Origin: Acidobacteriota bacterium
Lineage (GTDB): Bacteria > Acidobacteriota > Terriglobia > Terriglobales > SCQP01
NCBI GenBank assembly: GCA_021818955.1
Contig: JAKASR010000001.1
Coordinates: forward strand, 248,001 to 312,000
Direction of reading: 5' to 3'
Length of the DNA: 64,000 bases
Shown here: piece after piece, positions 39,181-48,717 of the stretch
Layout of the letters: each line of letters opens with the position of its first letter
How positions within the stretch are numbered: position 1 is the first letter of the stretch
Translations under genes and position numbers: made by a program
The notes under the pieces: generated by a model
What the model saw: the letters and a program-made list of their open reading frames with translations, nothing else
What the model was told of the DNA's origin: nothing
Databases searched by the model: none

Positions 39181-39496
39181 AAGCGTTAACGGCCGAGTCG
39201 GGCAGCAGTTTTCGTCTGAAGCAATTTCGGAGAAATTGCCGCAGTAATGCTCGCAGGCCGGGTTCGCGCGGGGTTCCGGTTAGATTCCGCGTCTATTAAC
39301 GACGATACAAAGCAATTCCGCAGGAATTGCGCCCGGCAATGCCCGGCCGCCATGAGTATTCGCCCTGCGTCCGGTTTCGGCCGGACCTTGGCGAAAGCGT
39401 CAGCGCCTAACAGTAAAAGCGGCCGAGCCGCCTTCGACCGGCCGTTTTTCCGCCGAAATGGATCAGCGCCTAGCCGTAAAAGCGGACGAGCCGCAT
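39181..39496 (+). repeat. cluster of dispersed repeat modules A, C, B and partial B
   Basis: Fills most of the 463-bp gap 39095-39557. A at 39181-39216, C at 39221-39239, tail GCTCGCAGGCCGGGTTCGCG at about 39248, a second C palindrome at 39312-39331 (GCAATTCC-GCA-GGAATTGC), B at 39366-39432, and a partial second B at 39440-39496 (AGCGCCTAGCCGTAAAAGCG then GACGAGCCGC). It is the densest block of the family in the window. Confidence 0.8.
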
Positions 39497-39557
39497 TCCG
39501 GGAAAAGCGCAAAATATTACCGCTCCTGCTGGCAATTAAAGCGGGGATTGCAAGCCG

Positions 39558-42500
39558 CTATTGGACTATCAGCGTCAGTTTTTGCGAATGAGTAAGACTG
39601 CCGGCGCTCGCCTGGATAGTGAGCGTATAGGTTCCAGCCGGAGTGCCGGGCTGCGGGGCCGGGCTCGAACCGGGCGAATTTCCGCCACTGCCGCATGCCG
39701 CTGTGAATAAAGCCAAGCCCAGCGCCAGGGTCAACCTCAACGGCTGCCGTGCGGTCTTGCCACGGACCAGGATGAACACGAGCGCGCCGGCAAGCGCCAG
39801 AAGCGGGAGCCAGGGCCGGTTCCCGCGTGGAGGACCACTCCAGGGCGGGAGTCTCGAGCCGGCGGTGGTGGTAATGGAAATCGCCAGTGCCGCGGATTCG
39901 TTAGCCGCCAGATTGGCCGATGCCGGCGAGACCGAGCAATTGGCCAGGTTAGGCGCGCCGGTGCAGCTTAGATTAATTTGGCCGCTATAGCCGCCCAACG
40001 AATTGAGCGTGAGTTGATATTGCGCGGTTTGCCCGGCAGTAATGCTGGCGGAAGTGGAAGCATTGGCGGCAGCGCCAAGCGTGAAATCTTCTCCGGTGCC
40101 GCTCAGATTCAGGACTTGCGGGCTGCCGGGCGCATTGTCGGTGAGGGACAACTCTCCCGTGATCGCGCCCGCGCTGGTCGGAGCAAATGTCACCGTAAAA
40201 GTACACATCGCCCCCGCGCTCAGGCTGGCGGGGCAATTGTTCGTCTGTGTAAAGGGGCCGTTCATCGTCACCTGACCTATGGCGAGCGCCGCAAGTCCAT
40301 TGTTGTAGAGTTGCGCCGTCTGCGCCTCATTCGAGCCTACCGTGACCCCCTCAAAATTCCGCGAATTGGGATTAAAAACGACATTCGGGGCATTGACTCC
40401 AACCCCGGTGAGCATGACCGTTTGGCTGCCCAGGTTATCGCTGACGACGATGGTTCCACTTTGGGTGCCCAGATCGTCGGGGGTAAAGCTCACGTGAATG
40501 GCGCAATTTTCGAGCGGCGCTAACGAGGGCGGACAATTATTGGTTTGGCTGTAATCACTGTCATCAATTCCGCCCGGGGTGTCGATCGCACTGATCGCCA
40601 ACGGGGCGTCACCGACATTGGTCAGAATCAACGTTTGCGCCGGGCTGGTGGTGTTTTCCCCTTGTGAGCCAAAGTCCAGACTTGCCGGAGTAAATTGCGC
40701 CAGCGGTATTGACAGGCCGGCCACTTCCGCCAGCCAGGCATCGCCCGCGCCGGGGCAACCTTTGCAGCCGGATTGCAAGGCGTTTTCCGCGGGAAAATTG
40801 GTCGAATTGGTGACCCCGGCCAGCCAGGCATTATTTTGAGCATCGAGCGCGAGCGCGGCTGCTGAGTCGTCAGCATTGCCACCCAGAAAGCTGGAAAAAA
40901 TCCAAGCGGTTAAGGACGCATTGGCTTTCGCCAGAAAGGCATCGGAGCCGGAGCCTTGGCCTTGGTTCAGTTGTGTTTGTAGCGGTTGAACCAGAGGAAA
41001 ATCGGCGGAAAAAGCTACACCGGCCACCAGGGGTTCGCCTTGCGCATCGACCACCAGCGCCGTGGCCGCGTCGCCGAGACTGCCACCCAGATAGGTGGAA
41101 AACTGCAAACTGGATAACGAGTTATCGAATTCCGCCAGCCAGGCATTCGAGCCGCTTCCCGTCTGGCAGGCCGGGCAGCTTGCCTGGAGCGCATTATATA
41201 AAGGGAAATCGGTCGAGAGCGTTTTTCCCGCAACAAAAATGTTGCCATTAACCGGATTGATGGCGATTGCATCCGCCTGGTCCCAGCCGCTGCCGCCAAA
41301 ATAGGTGCTGGCGTCGAGTTGGCCGCCCCCCGGGGCCAAATGCACCAGAAATCCATCCGCTTGCGGGCTGGTTTCACCGCAACTCGCGCAGGCGCCTTGG
41401 AGCGCTGCCATGAGGGGAAAGTCGGGCGAGAGCGTCCAGCCGGCGACATAGATATCACCTTGAGGACCGAGCGCCAGCGCATGCGCCTGATCGTTGCCGC
41501 TTCCGCCCAAATAGGTGCTGAACAGCAGTTTGTTGCCAGGAGCCAGTTCCGCCACAAACGCGTCACTCAGGCCGGCGGTGCAACTGGCGCAGGCGGCTTG
41601 CAATGGATTCAGCGTGACCAGGTCGGAAGATAAGGTCCAGCCGGCGAGCCAGACGTTGCCGCTCGCATCATCGAGCGCCAGCGCGGCAATATGATCGTCG
41701 CCGCTGCCGCCAAAATAAGTGCTCGAAACCAGAGCGCTTCCAGCAGCATTGAGTTCGGCGACAAAGCCGTCGCCGCTCTGGCCATAGCATTGGTCGCAAT
41801 GCGCCGATAAGGGCTGGACCATGGGGAGATCGGGCGCCGTTGTCCACCCTGCAATATAGATATCCGCATTGGGATCCAGCGCTAGAGCCGAAGGCATGGT
41901 CGCGCCGCTGCCGCCTAAAAACGTGGCAAAAATGAGGCTGCCGGCGCCAGGGCTGAATTTAGCGATAAAGGCCGTGGGTGTAGTGGAAGTGCAGGGGGTA
42001 CAGTTGTTTTCAAGCGGATTGAGCAGGGGAAAATCCGCGGAACTGGTGAAACCGGTGAGGTAGACGTTGCCCGAGGCATCCAGAGCAATGGCGGTTGCGG
42101 CATCCTGGCCGCTTCCACCTAGAAAACTGCTGTAGGCCAAGGTGGGATCAATCAGCAGCCGGCCGTGACGCCAGTGATGCACCCAAAAACCCCAGCCCTG
42201 TCTCAATCGGCGGTAGCCGCCCCGCAGCCGGCGCCGCCGGCCGCGCCAAAGTTCATACATTCGGGGCCGCCGCAGCCTGATTTCGCCTTGCGGCAATACC
42301 AGTTGTAATTCGCCCGTAGATAGAAGTTGCGCCGATGCGCCCTGAAACATCCAATGCAGCCATTTGAGCCGGCTGCCCGCGGCCAGATCGAACCCGATTT
42401 CCATTTTTTCCGGCGGCAATAAAGCGCCGCTGCGGTTTTTCTGCCGCAATCTCAACCAGCCCCGGATCCCCGGATACAAACGGGGCCAGGAGATTTCCGC

Positions 42501-42899
42501 GAAATGCGGCACCCGCAGCCGCCAATCGCGCGAGTGCGAGCCCAGCAAGTAATTGAACCTGCCGGGGAGCGGCTCAAGAGCCTTCACGTTGCCGTGGGCT
42601 GCGCCGTTAAATATTAATCGGATTCGGCGGCCCTGAGGTGGAAGGAACTCGATGCCGTCACTGCCTGCGCGCACTCCCACCCGGTCCAGTATTCCCACAT
42701 ATTGCATACGTCCGGCGCGAACCGGCATGGGTTGAAAGCCATGGACAAGAGCCGGAATGCGAGTTGGCGCGGAACTGGAGGGCGACGGGCTGCCTGCGCA
42801 CAAGTGCGCCGGCATGCCGAGGATTAGCCCTAAAGGCAATCCATATTGCAGAAGACAAGAGGGAAGGCGCAAACAGGAGAATGTAATTTTTGTGCTCAC
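39558..42899 (-). CDS. exported SBBP-repeat and choice-of-anchor D protein
   Basis: A 1113-residue surface or secreted protein. Signal peptide about 1-36. After a beta-rich N-domain (about 60-250) come seven SBBP repeats of roughly 70 residues (each begins like YSSFLGGSGQDAATAIALD and has GNVYLTGFTSSADFPLLN), a beta-propeller-type fold. Two HYDIN/ASPM-like choice-of-anchor D domains follow (LDFGSQGENTTSPAQTLILT and FEGVTVGSNEAQTAQLYN), then a span-like LPLLALAGALVFILV and a Ser/Pro linker. The start is GTG with a weak ribosome binding site. The gene has lower GC in Thr/Ser/Asn-rich parts than its neighbours. Function unknown, probably surface binding. Confidence 0.82.
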   Translation of the reverse strand: MSTKITFSCLRLPSCLLQYGLPLGLILGMPAHLCAGSPSPSSSAPTRIPALVHGFQPMPVRAGRMQYVGILDRVGVRAGSDGIEFLPPQGRRIRLIFNGAAHGNVKALEPLPGRFNYLLGSHSRDWRLRVPHFAEISWPRLYPGIRGWLRLRQKNRSGALLPPEKMEIGFDLAAGSRLKWLHWMFQGASAQLLSTGELQLVLPQGEIRLRRPRMYELWRGRRRRLRGGYRRLRQGWGFWVHHWRHGRLLIDPTLAYSSFLGGSGQDAATAIALDASGNVYLTGFTSSADFPLLNPLENNCTPCTSTTPTAFIAKFSPGAGSLIFATFLGGSGATMPSALALDPNADIYIAGWTTAPDLPMVQPLSAHCDQCYGQSGDGFVAELNAAGSALVSSTYFGGSGDDHIAALALDDASGNVWLAGWTLSSDLVTLNPLQAACASCTAGLSDAFVAELAPGNKLLFSTYLGGSGNDQAHALALGPQGDIYVAGWTLSPDFPLMAALQGACASCGETSPQADGFLVHLAPGGGQLDASTYFGGSGWDQADAIAINPVNGNIFVAGKTLSTDFPLYNALQASCPACQTGSGSNAWLAEFDNSLSSLQFSTYLGGSLGDAATALVVDAQGEPLVAGVAFSADFPLVQPLQTQLNQGQGSGSDAFLAKANASLTAWIFSSFLGGNADDSAAALALDAQNNAWLAGVTNSTNFPAENALQSGCKGCPGAGDAWLAEVAGLSIPLAQFTPASLDFGSQGENTTSPAQTLILTNVGDAPLAISAIDTPGGIDDSDYSQTNNCPPSLAPLENCAIHVSFTPDDLGTQSGTIVVSDNLGSQTVMLTGVGVNAPNVVFNPNSRNFEGVTVGSNEAQTAQLYNNGLAALAIGQVTMNGPFTQTNNCPASLSAGAMCTFTVTFAPTSAGAITGELSLTDNAPGSPQVLNLSGTGEDFTLGAAANASTSASITAGQTAQYQLTLNSLGGYSGQINLSCTGAPNLANCSVSPASANLAANESAALAISITTTAGSRLPPWSGPPRGNRPWLPLLALAGALVFILVRGKTARQPLRLTLALGLALFTAACGSGGNSPGSSPAPQPGTPAGTYTLTIQASAGSLTHSQKLTLIVQ

Positions 42900-43061
42900 G
42901 CCTACATTGGAGTTCGCGGGCGCGTTTACTGCTTAAGAATTCGGTTAAAAGATGAAGTTTTAAAATTTCAATTTGGCAATACTTTTCACAGGTAATCAAC
43001 GCCATTTCAAATTGGGACTGGGCGGTATTTCGCCTCCCCGCTGAAAGTCAATCTCAGAAAA

Positions 43062-44144
43062 TTATCTTTGAATGCGGGCTGAGCCGCCACGGGCAAACTG
43101 TTGGACCTGTTCCAGAGTCGCCATCGTAGTATCGCCGGGAAAGGTGGTCAGCAATGCGCCATGTGCCCAACCCAGTCGAAGCGCGGTCTCCGGTGCTGCG
43201 CCGGAGAGCAAGCCAAAGAACAGGCCGGCGGCAAAACCGTCGCCGCCGCCGACGCGATCGTAGACATCAAGCTCGCAGGTGGGGGCGACATAGCTTTGGC
43301 CGCCGATCCAGGCGACGGCGCTCCAACTATGGCGATTGCTGGAGTGCACCTCACGCAGGGTGGTGGCCAGCACCGTAAGCCGGGGATAAGTCTGGCGCAC
43401 CACCTCGATCATTTTAAGAAAGCCGGCGGGGTCGAGCGCGCTCTTCGATTCCACCGCCGGGCCGGCGAGGCCCAAGCCTTGTTGCAAATCCTCTTCATTG
43501 CCGACCAGCACATCGCAAAGCTCGACAATGCGGCGCAGCACGGCATTCGCCTGCTCCTTGCCGCCGGCTCGCCGCCAAAGTTTTTCCCGGTAATTCAAAT
43601 CAAACGAGACCACGGCGCCGGCGGCGCGCGCGGCCTGGAAGAATTCCAGTATCAGCGCCGAAGTGGTGGGCGAAAGCGCGGCAAATATCCCGCCGCTATG
43701 CACCCACCGCACCCCGCCGCCAAAAATCGCCGGCCAGTCGAAATCACCCGGTTTCAGGCTGGCGCCGGCCTCATTGGCGCGGTTGTAAAAGACCACCGGC
43801 GGGCGGACGCCCTGCCCGCGGTCGCTATACACGGTGGCGAGATTGGGGCCGGTGGCGCCATCATGTTCGAAATACTTGTAAAAAGGACGCACCCCCATTG
43901 CCCGTACACGCTCGTCGGCCAGTTCGCCAATCGGGTACTTCACCATTGCGGTTGCCAGGCCGGCGCGCATTTTGAAGCAATCGGCCAGGTTGGCGGCTAC
44001 ATTGTATTCGCCGCCGCTGATATGGATCAGGCATTGGGTGGCTTTGTGGAAGGGCACGATGCCCGGGTCGAGGCGATGCACCAATGCGCCCAACGATAGA
44101 AAATCGAGTTCAGCTTTAGCGGGAAACGATAAGCGGGAATTCAT
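43062..44144 (-). CDS. PfkB-family carbohydrate kinase (2-keto-3-deoxygluconate kinase-like)
   Basis: A 360-residue ribokinase-like sugar kinase. GGEYNVAANLADCF is the substrate-side glycine motif and DRVGGGDGFAAGLFFG the PfkB signature 2, with the catalytic Asp in GGGDGF. VSFDLNYREKLWRR and GNEEDL are typical of KdgK-type enzymes, which phosphorylate 2-keto-3-deoxygluconate. Substrate is not proven. The first in-frame ATG (44144) is used; a GTG 7 codons upstream is possible. No aldolase gene is adjacent. Confidence 0.85.
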   Translation of the reverse strand: MNSRLSFPAKAELDFLSLGALVHRLDPGIVPFHKATQCLIHISGGEYNVAANLADCFKMRAGLATAMVKYPIGELADERVRAMGVRPFYKYFEHDGATGPNLATVYSDRGQGVRPPVVFYNRANEAGASLKPGDFDWPAIFGGGVRWVHSGGIFAALSPTTSALILEFFQAARAAGAVVSFDLNYREKLWRRAGGKEQANAVLRRIVELCDVLVGNEEDLQQGLGLAGPAVESKSALDPAGFLKMIEVVRQTYPRLTVLATTLREVHSSNRHSWSAVAWIGGQSYVAPTCELDVYDRVGGGDGFAAGLFFGLLSGAAPETALRLGWAHGALLTTFPGDTTMATLEQVQQFARGGSARIQR

Positions 44145-44331
44145 GGAGGTGGCAATCCTGGCCACACCTCGATTTTAGCTTCTGGCTTTTATCCCGCCAA
44201 GAGGCTGGCGATGGCAATATGCCGCCGCAGATTCCATTTACCCGAATTGAGAGTAGTAGGTGAGCTGGAGTAATCAGTTTGGTACTGCCTGGGTTGAAAA
44301 ATCAGCCGGTATAAAGCGTGGGGTAAATACA

Positions 44332-44367
44332 AATCACCCTTCCGCGCGTCGGAGCGGAAGGGTGATT
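44332..44367 (-). terminator. rho-independent terminator for the small zinc-ribbon gene
   Basis: On the minus strand, AATCACCCTTCCGC pairs perfectly with GCGGAAGGGTGATT (14 bp, 8-nt loop) and is followed by TTGTATTTACC. It lies 29 bp after the stop of the 44396-44617 gene. Confidence 0.7.
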
Positions 44368-44395
44368 AAGGCAAGGTCTCGAACTATATCCAAAC

Positions 44396-44617
44396 TCAGG
44401 CAGCGCGGCGACCATTTTTGCTCTGCTCCGGATCGGGCAAGAGTTCGAGCACGTAGCCAGCATCCAAGGATGCGTTGCAACGGGTGCATTTTTGGCCAGG
44501 CATAACCCGGAGCCGGGAACGGCCCAGCCGCACTTCTGGAATTGCCAGCCCCTCCACCGTCCGGGTACACATCGGACAATGAATGCGGGCTTTTAATCCA
44601 TCCATTACTGCCGGCAT
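44396..44617 (-). CDS. small zinc-ribbon protein
   Basis: A 73-residue protein with CPMC and CTRC pairs (about residues 14-17 and 43-46) spaced like a two-CxxC zinc ribbon, flanked by MPAVMDGLKARIH and a LELLPDPEQSK tail. AAGGAGG lies 8 nt before the ATG, a strong ribosome binding site, and a terminator follows, so it is very likely a real expressed single gene. No function recognised; it could bind nucleic acid or protein. Confidence 0.7.
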   Translation of the reverse strand: MPAVMDGLKARIHCPMCTRTVEGLAIPEVRLGRSRLRVMPGQKCTRCNASLDAGYVLELLPDPEQSKNGRRAA

Positions 44618-45148
44618 ACGGCTCACCTCCTTTCAATCAGAATGAGTGCTGCGTTTCATTGGCCTGAACGATAGCGTTCAGGCTTAATGCAACTAAAATT
44701 CCATTCGTGCCATTTGACGCCGATAGGTGCTTAAAAGTTTCAGGACCTGGCCCGAAACTTCTAAACCCTTGGTTTTCAATGGTTCCGCGTACTCGATGTC
44801 CTCGCCAGCAGGGCTTGGCACACGGCAAGAAAAGGCCAAAGATATCCGAAAGTTGCTGAAATTGCAAGCGGATTGGCCATTTCGTACCTGTTTACTGGAT
44901 TTATACCTAGTCATTTGGCGCAGATCCATGGTGAAACTTTCGCACCCCGCCTTTCTTAGCATTCATGGGCCACATCTGGGAATGAAAGTTCACAGTTTTT
45001 TCCACGCCCGCTCTTGTAGCGCCCTAAACTGTTTTGTTCCCCACCCAGCCTGCCTACACGGCATGGGTGACCGCCTCAGGCGGATTGGACAAAAACGGCG
45101 GGCGCAAGTTTGCCCGGCCTGTCAAAAATTTTGGAGGAGTGCGCTGCC
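44618..45148. other. 531-bp divergent intergenic region, AT-richer than its surroundings
   Basis: Holds the hairpin GCCTGAACG-ATAG-CGTTCAGGC (44662-44683), 45 bp upstream of the zinc-ribbon start. An 89-codon minus frame (44693-44962) has no ribosome binding site and no recognisable motif and is not called. The last 30 bases contain the acyl-CoA dehydrogenase ribosome binding site GGAGGAG. Confidence 0.5.
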
Positions 45149-46297
45149 ATGTCCCAACCGCCGTTGACCAGTCTGAATAGCGATGAAGAACTATTGCGGC
45201 AGAGTGTCCGCGAACTGGCCGAGAGCCGGTTGCGGCCCTTGGTGGCGAGCATGGATGAAAGCGGCCACTTCGATGCCGAATTGATCGCGGAGTTCTTTCG
45301 CGCCGGACTGATGGCTATCGAGATTCCGGAAGAATTGGGAGGCGCCGGCGGCAGCTTTTTTGAGGCAATTCTGGCGGTCGAGGAGCTTTCGCGCGTGGAT
45401 GCCTCTGCCGGCGTCGTAGTGGATGTGCAAAATACGCTGGTGAACAACGCCCTGCTGCGCTGGGCTACGCCGGAGCAAAAAAAGCGCTACCTGCCCCGCC
45501 TGGCGCAGGAGTGGGTCGGGGCATACGCGTTATCGGAGGCGGGCGCGGGCAGCGATGCCTTCGGCCTGGAAACGCGCGCCGAGCGCGTCGAAGGCGGTTT
45601 CCGGCTGCGCGGACGCAAGCAGTGGATCACCAACGCCGCCGAAGCCGGCCTGTTTATCGTCTTCGCCAATGCCAATCCCGAAGCCGGGTATCGGGGCATC
45701 ACCGCATTTCTGGTGGAACGCGGGCAGGAAGGTTTTCAGGTTGGCCGCAAAGAAAACAAGCTGGGCATCCGCGCCTCCAGCACCTGCGAACTATTGCTGG
45801 AAGGCTGCCTTATCCCCGCCACGCAGGTGTTGGGCGAAGAGGGCAAAGGCTACAAGATCGCCATCGAAACGCTGAATGAGGGCCGCATCGGCATTGGGGC
45901 GCAGATGGTTGGCGTCGCCCAGGGCGCGCTCGACCATGCCCTGCGCTACACTCGCGAACGCCGCCAATTCGGCCGTCCGATTGCTGAATTCCAGGCGGTG
46001 CAGTTTCAGTTGGCCCAGATGCGCACCGAACTCGAAGCGGCGCGGCTGCTGGTTTATAACGCCGCCCGGCGCAAGCAGGCGGGCGATTCGTTTACCCAGG
46101 AAGCGGCCATGGCGAAATACTACAGTTCGCTGGCCGCCGAACGCGTGACCGCGCAGGCGTTGGAGCTTTATGGCGGCTATGGCTTTACCCGCGATTATCC
46201 AGTGGAAAAATATTTCCGCGACGCCAAAATCGGAAAAATTTATGAAGGCACCTCGAACATGCAGTTGCAGACGATTGCCAAGCTGATGCTGGGGTAG
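45149..46297 (+). CDS. acyl-CoA dehydrogenase
   Basis: A 382-residue FAD enzyme oxidising acyl-CoA to 2-enoyl-CoA, passing electrons to ETF. Motifs: AYALSEAGAGSDAFG (acyl/FAD site), WITNAAEAGLFIVFA, RRQFGRPIAEFQAVQFQLAQM, ELYGGYGFTRDYPVEKYFRDAKIGKIYEG, with catalytic Glu in IYEGTSNMQLQTIAK. Length and motifs suit the short/branched-chain class. GGAGGAG lies 9 nt before the ATG; an upstream TTG frame is open. Followed by mutY, with no other beta-oxidation gene close by. Confidence 0.93.
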   Translation: MSQPPLTSLNSDEELLRQSVRELAESRLRPLVASMDESGHFDAELIAEFFRAGLMAIEIPEELGGAGGSFFEAILAVEELSRVDASAGVVVDVQNTLVNNALLRWATPEQKKRYLPRLAQEWVGAYALSEAGAGSDAFGLETRAERVEGGFRLRGRKQWITNAAEAGLFIVFANANPEAGYRGITAFLVERGQEGFQVGRKENKLGIRASSTCELLLEGCLIPATQVLGEEGKGYKIAIETLNEGRIGIGAQMVGVAQGALDHALRYTRERRQFGRPIAEFQAVQFQLAQMRTELEAARLLVYNAARRKQAGDSFTQEAAMAKYYSSLAAERVTAQALELYGGYGFTRDYPVEKYFRDAKIGKIYEGTSNMQLQTIAKLMLG

Positions 46298-46396
46298 CGC
46301 GCTGCGTAGCCCCGGTCGAGATTGGAAAATTGGGTTAGGGGGGCGGCGGCTGCCGCGTATTGGTTGTCCGTGCCACTTAAAAAACCACCTCTGAAT

Positions 46397-47401
46397 ATGA
46401 CCGCAAAAGCCGCGGAACGGAAACGGATGGCCGCCATGCCCGACGCCGAACTGCGGCGGCGGTTGCTGGCCTGGTATCGCCGCCGGCGGCGCGACCTGCC
46501 CTGGCGCCAGACGGAACGCGCGCAAAATCCCTATACCGTCTGGGTTTCCGAAATCATGCTGCAGCAGACGCGCGTGGAGACGGTGATTCCCTATTACGAG
46601 CGTTTCCTGGCGCGTTTTCCCCACGTCCAGAGTTTAGCGGCGGCGCCGCTCGGGGAAGTGCTGCGACTCTGGAGCGGGCTGGGCTATTACCGGCGGGCGC
46701 GGCAGTTGCACGCCGCCGCGCGCGCGATCGCGCGCCGTCACGGCGGGTGTTTCCCGCTCGATCCGGTTGCCGTTCGCGCCCTGCCCGGCATCGGCGAATA
46801 CACCGCCGGGGCGATCTTGAGCATTGCCGCCGGCCTGCCGCTGCCGGCCGTGGATGGCAACGCTGTGCGCGTGCTCAGCCGTTTGCATGGATTTCCCGCT
46901 AACCCGCGCCGGGCGCGGCAAGCGGCGGCGCGGTTGATCTCGCGACGACGCCCAGGTGAGTTCAACCAGGCTTTGATGGATTTGGGGGCGGCGATTTGCC
47001 AACCGCGCATGGCCGATTGTCCCCGATGTCCGTTGGCGCGCGGTTGCCGCGGCGCCGGCCGGCTGGCCGCAACCGCTCCTGCTCGGAAGCGGGCGAAAGC
47101 GGCGCCGCTGGAACTGGGCTATGCGCTATGGCGAAAAGAGAATCGCGTTTGGGTGACGCGCCGCGCGAAAGATGAGGCCTGGATGCCGGGATTATGGGAA
47201 TTGCCGCCGCCGCCTGCAAACTGGAATGGGCCGTTGATCACTGAGGCGCGGCATACGATTACCCGTTACACCATTCGCGCCCGGCTGCGGGCAGCTCCGG
47301 CGGATACGCCACCGGCGCGCGGCGGCCGCTGGCTGGATTTGGCCGATCTCGATCAATTGCCGCTCACCGGCCTGGCGCGAAAGCTACTTACGCGGATGTA
47401 G
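46397..47401 (+). CDS. mutY: A/G-specific adenine DNA glycosylase
   Basis: A 334-residue MutY that removes adenine opposite 8-oxoguanine. HhH-GPD domain with catalytic Glu61 (MLQQTRVETVIPYYERF) and Asp in PAVDGNAVRVLSRL. LPGIGEYTAGAI is the HhH motif. The 4Fe-4S loop is intact: C-x6-C-x2-C-x5-C in CQPRMADCPRCPLARGC. A NUDIX-like C-domain for 8-oxoG recognition follows (about 240-334). Start ATG at 46397; further ATGs 10 and 13 codons on are alternatives. Its last bases overlap the convergent Sel1 gene by 18 bp. Confidence 0.94.
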   Translation: MTAKAAERKRMAAMPDAELRRRLLAWYRRRRRDLPWRQTERAQNPYTVWVSEIMLQQTRVETVIPYYERFLARFPHVQSLAAAPLGEVLRLWSGLGYYRRARQLHAAARAIARRHGGCFPLDPVAVRALPGIGEYTAGAILSIAAGLPLPAVDGNAVRVLSRLHGFPANPRRARQAAARLISRRRPGEFNQALMDLGAAICQPRMADCPRCPLARGCRGAGRLAATAPARKRAKAAPLELGYALWRKENRVWVTRRAKDEAWMPGLWELPPPPANWNGPLITEARHTITRYTIRARLRAAPADTPPARGGRWLDLADLDQLPLTGLARKLLTRM

Positions 47402-48165
47402 CGGGCAAATGGCATGACCCGGCGATTTTTTATTGAGATGGCGCCGGCAGCGGCAGCCAATGACCGGTTGATTGGTGCGTAGTTGTTGCAGAACCTCCAT
47501 CGCTTCAGGGTAATCATTATCTTTTGCCGCGCGTCGAAGTAAGGGAATGGCTTGACGGCGTCGGCCGGCATCAATCAAAAGCAAGGCGGAGCAATAAAGA
47601 GCTTCTTCTCTTGACCATTCTGTAATGTATTTTGAATTTATGGCGAGTAGATATAGCCGCCGAGCTTTGTATGTATTTTTATACGTTCCAATCCCGTATT
47701 GATAACAATAGCCGGTACTCACCATGGCGTCGCCGTCACCCATATGCACCGCTCGTAGCCACCATTGCAACATGAGCTGGAATTTGCGTTCCTCGCGATA
47801 AATGGCGGCAAAATTTTGAGCGGCCACCGAAGAGCCATCTCGAAAAGCGCGGTGATACCAATGCAACGCTTTTTGCTGGTCGGGTTTTGCGCCTATTCCG
47901 AGGTGATATAGATACCCTAATTGCCATGAGCCCAATTTTCCTTGGCTAATCGAGACGGCGCGTGATGTGAAATAGAAAGCTAAGCGTGGATTTTTTTAAT
48001 TACAATTTTTCCGTGCCGATCGCGCGCAGTATCGAGATACCAATTGCCTAAATCCGCCATCGCGGAAGGATCACCGGGAGCGGCCCTTTTTCGCAACCGG
48101 GAGAGGTGTGACCGGGTGCGGTTGCAGTCCACAATGAAGGCCGTGATTTCAGCAAGCCGGCTCAT
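47384..48165 (-). pseudogene. Sel1-like repeat protein with a frameshift at an A7 run
   Basis: Two frames read together as one Sel1/TPR-type protein of about 260 residues. The first frame (48165 to about 47983) gives MSRLAEITAFIVDCNRTRS through GDPSAMADLGNWYLD and then stops. The second continues NPRLAFYFTSRAVSIS, LGSWQLGYLYHLG, ALHWYHRAFRDGS and DAMVSTGYCYQYGIGTYKN, clear Sel1 repeats. The shift is at seven A residues on the coding strand (47991-47997); re-reading one A (-1) rejoins the frames exactly. Pseudogene, sequencing error or programmed frameshift are all possible. Such repeats mediate protein-protein contacts. Confidence 0.7.
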
Positions 48166-48191
48166 TTTCTAAATAATCCAATCTCGAATCT

Positions 48192-48713
48192 TCAAAATTC
48201 ATCGGCCGCCTCTTCTTCCTCCAGCGCTTCCAGCCATTCCGGATCAATTTTCCAGCGGCGCAGGGCGGTCACAATCTCAGGGCTGGCGAAACCGGCGAGG
48301 CGCAGGCGGCGGTAGAGGCGGGCGGCGGCGCGCTCGTCTTCGGGCGGCTTCACGCGTTTTTTCGCCAGCCACGCGCGCAGCAAGGCGGCTTCGCCGCGGG
48401 CGGGATAGATTTCGGCCAGCGCCTGGTCGGCCACGGCATCGGCGATGCCGCGGCGGCGCAGCTCGCGCCGGGCGCGCTGGGCGCCGAATTTTTCGGCATC
48501 GCGCGCATACAGCGCCAGCGATTGCGCAAAGCGGCGATCGTCGAGATAGCCATGTTCGCGCAAGCGATCGAGCGCCGGCGGCAGCGCGCCGGGCGCGGCC
48601 GAGCGCGTCAACAACCGGCGCAACTCGCTCTCGGAGCGGCCGCGGCGGGCCAACAGTTTTACCGCCTTTTGATAAAGCGCTTCGGCCTCGAGCGGGGTCG
48701 GCGAGCGGCGCAC
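48192..48713 (-). CDS. recX: regulatory protein RecX
   Basis: A 173-residue helical protein modulating RecA. Three-helix repeats of the family are visible: YQKAVKLLARRGRSESELRRLL, LREHGYLDDRRFAQSLALYA and RRELRRRGIADAVADQALAEI. The GTG at 48713 lies 4 bp after the pilT stop and gives family length; the open frame extends upstream but inside pilT. No recA is in the window. Probably cotranscribed with pilT. Confidence 0.85.
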   Translation of the reverse strand: MRRSPTPLEAEALYQKAVKLLARRGRSESELRRLLTRSAAPGALPPALDRLREHGYLDDRRFAQSLALYARDAEKFGAQRARRELRRRGIADAVADQALAEIYPARGEAALLRAWLAKKRVKPPEDERAAARLYRRLRLAGFASPEIVTALRRWKIDPEWLEALEEEEAADEF

Positions 48714-48717
48714 GGCG

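Noticed and set aside
44662-44683. Possible riboswitch or attenuator upstream of the zinc-ribbon gene
   Set aside because: Only one simple 9-bp hairpin is present; no known riboswitch core was recognised.
44693-44962. 89-codon minus-strand open frame in the gap before the acyl-CoA dehydrogenase gene
   Set aside because: No ribosome binding site, no motif, and no support from neighbours.
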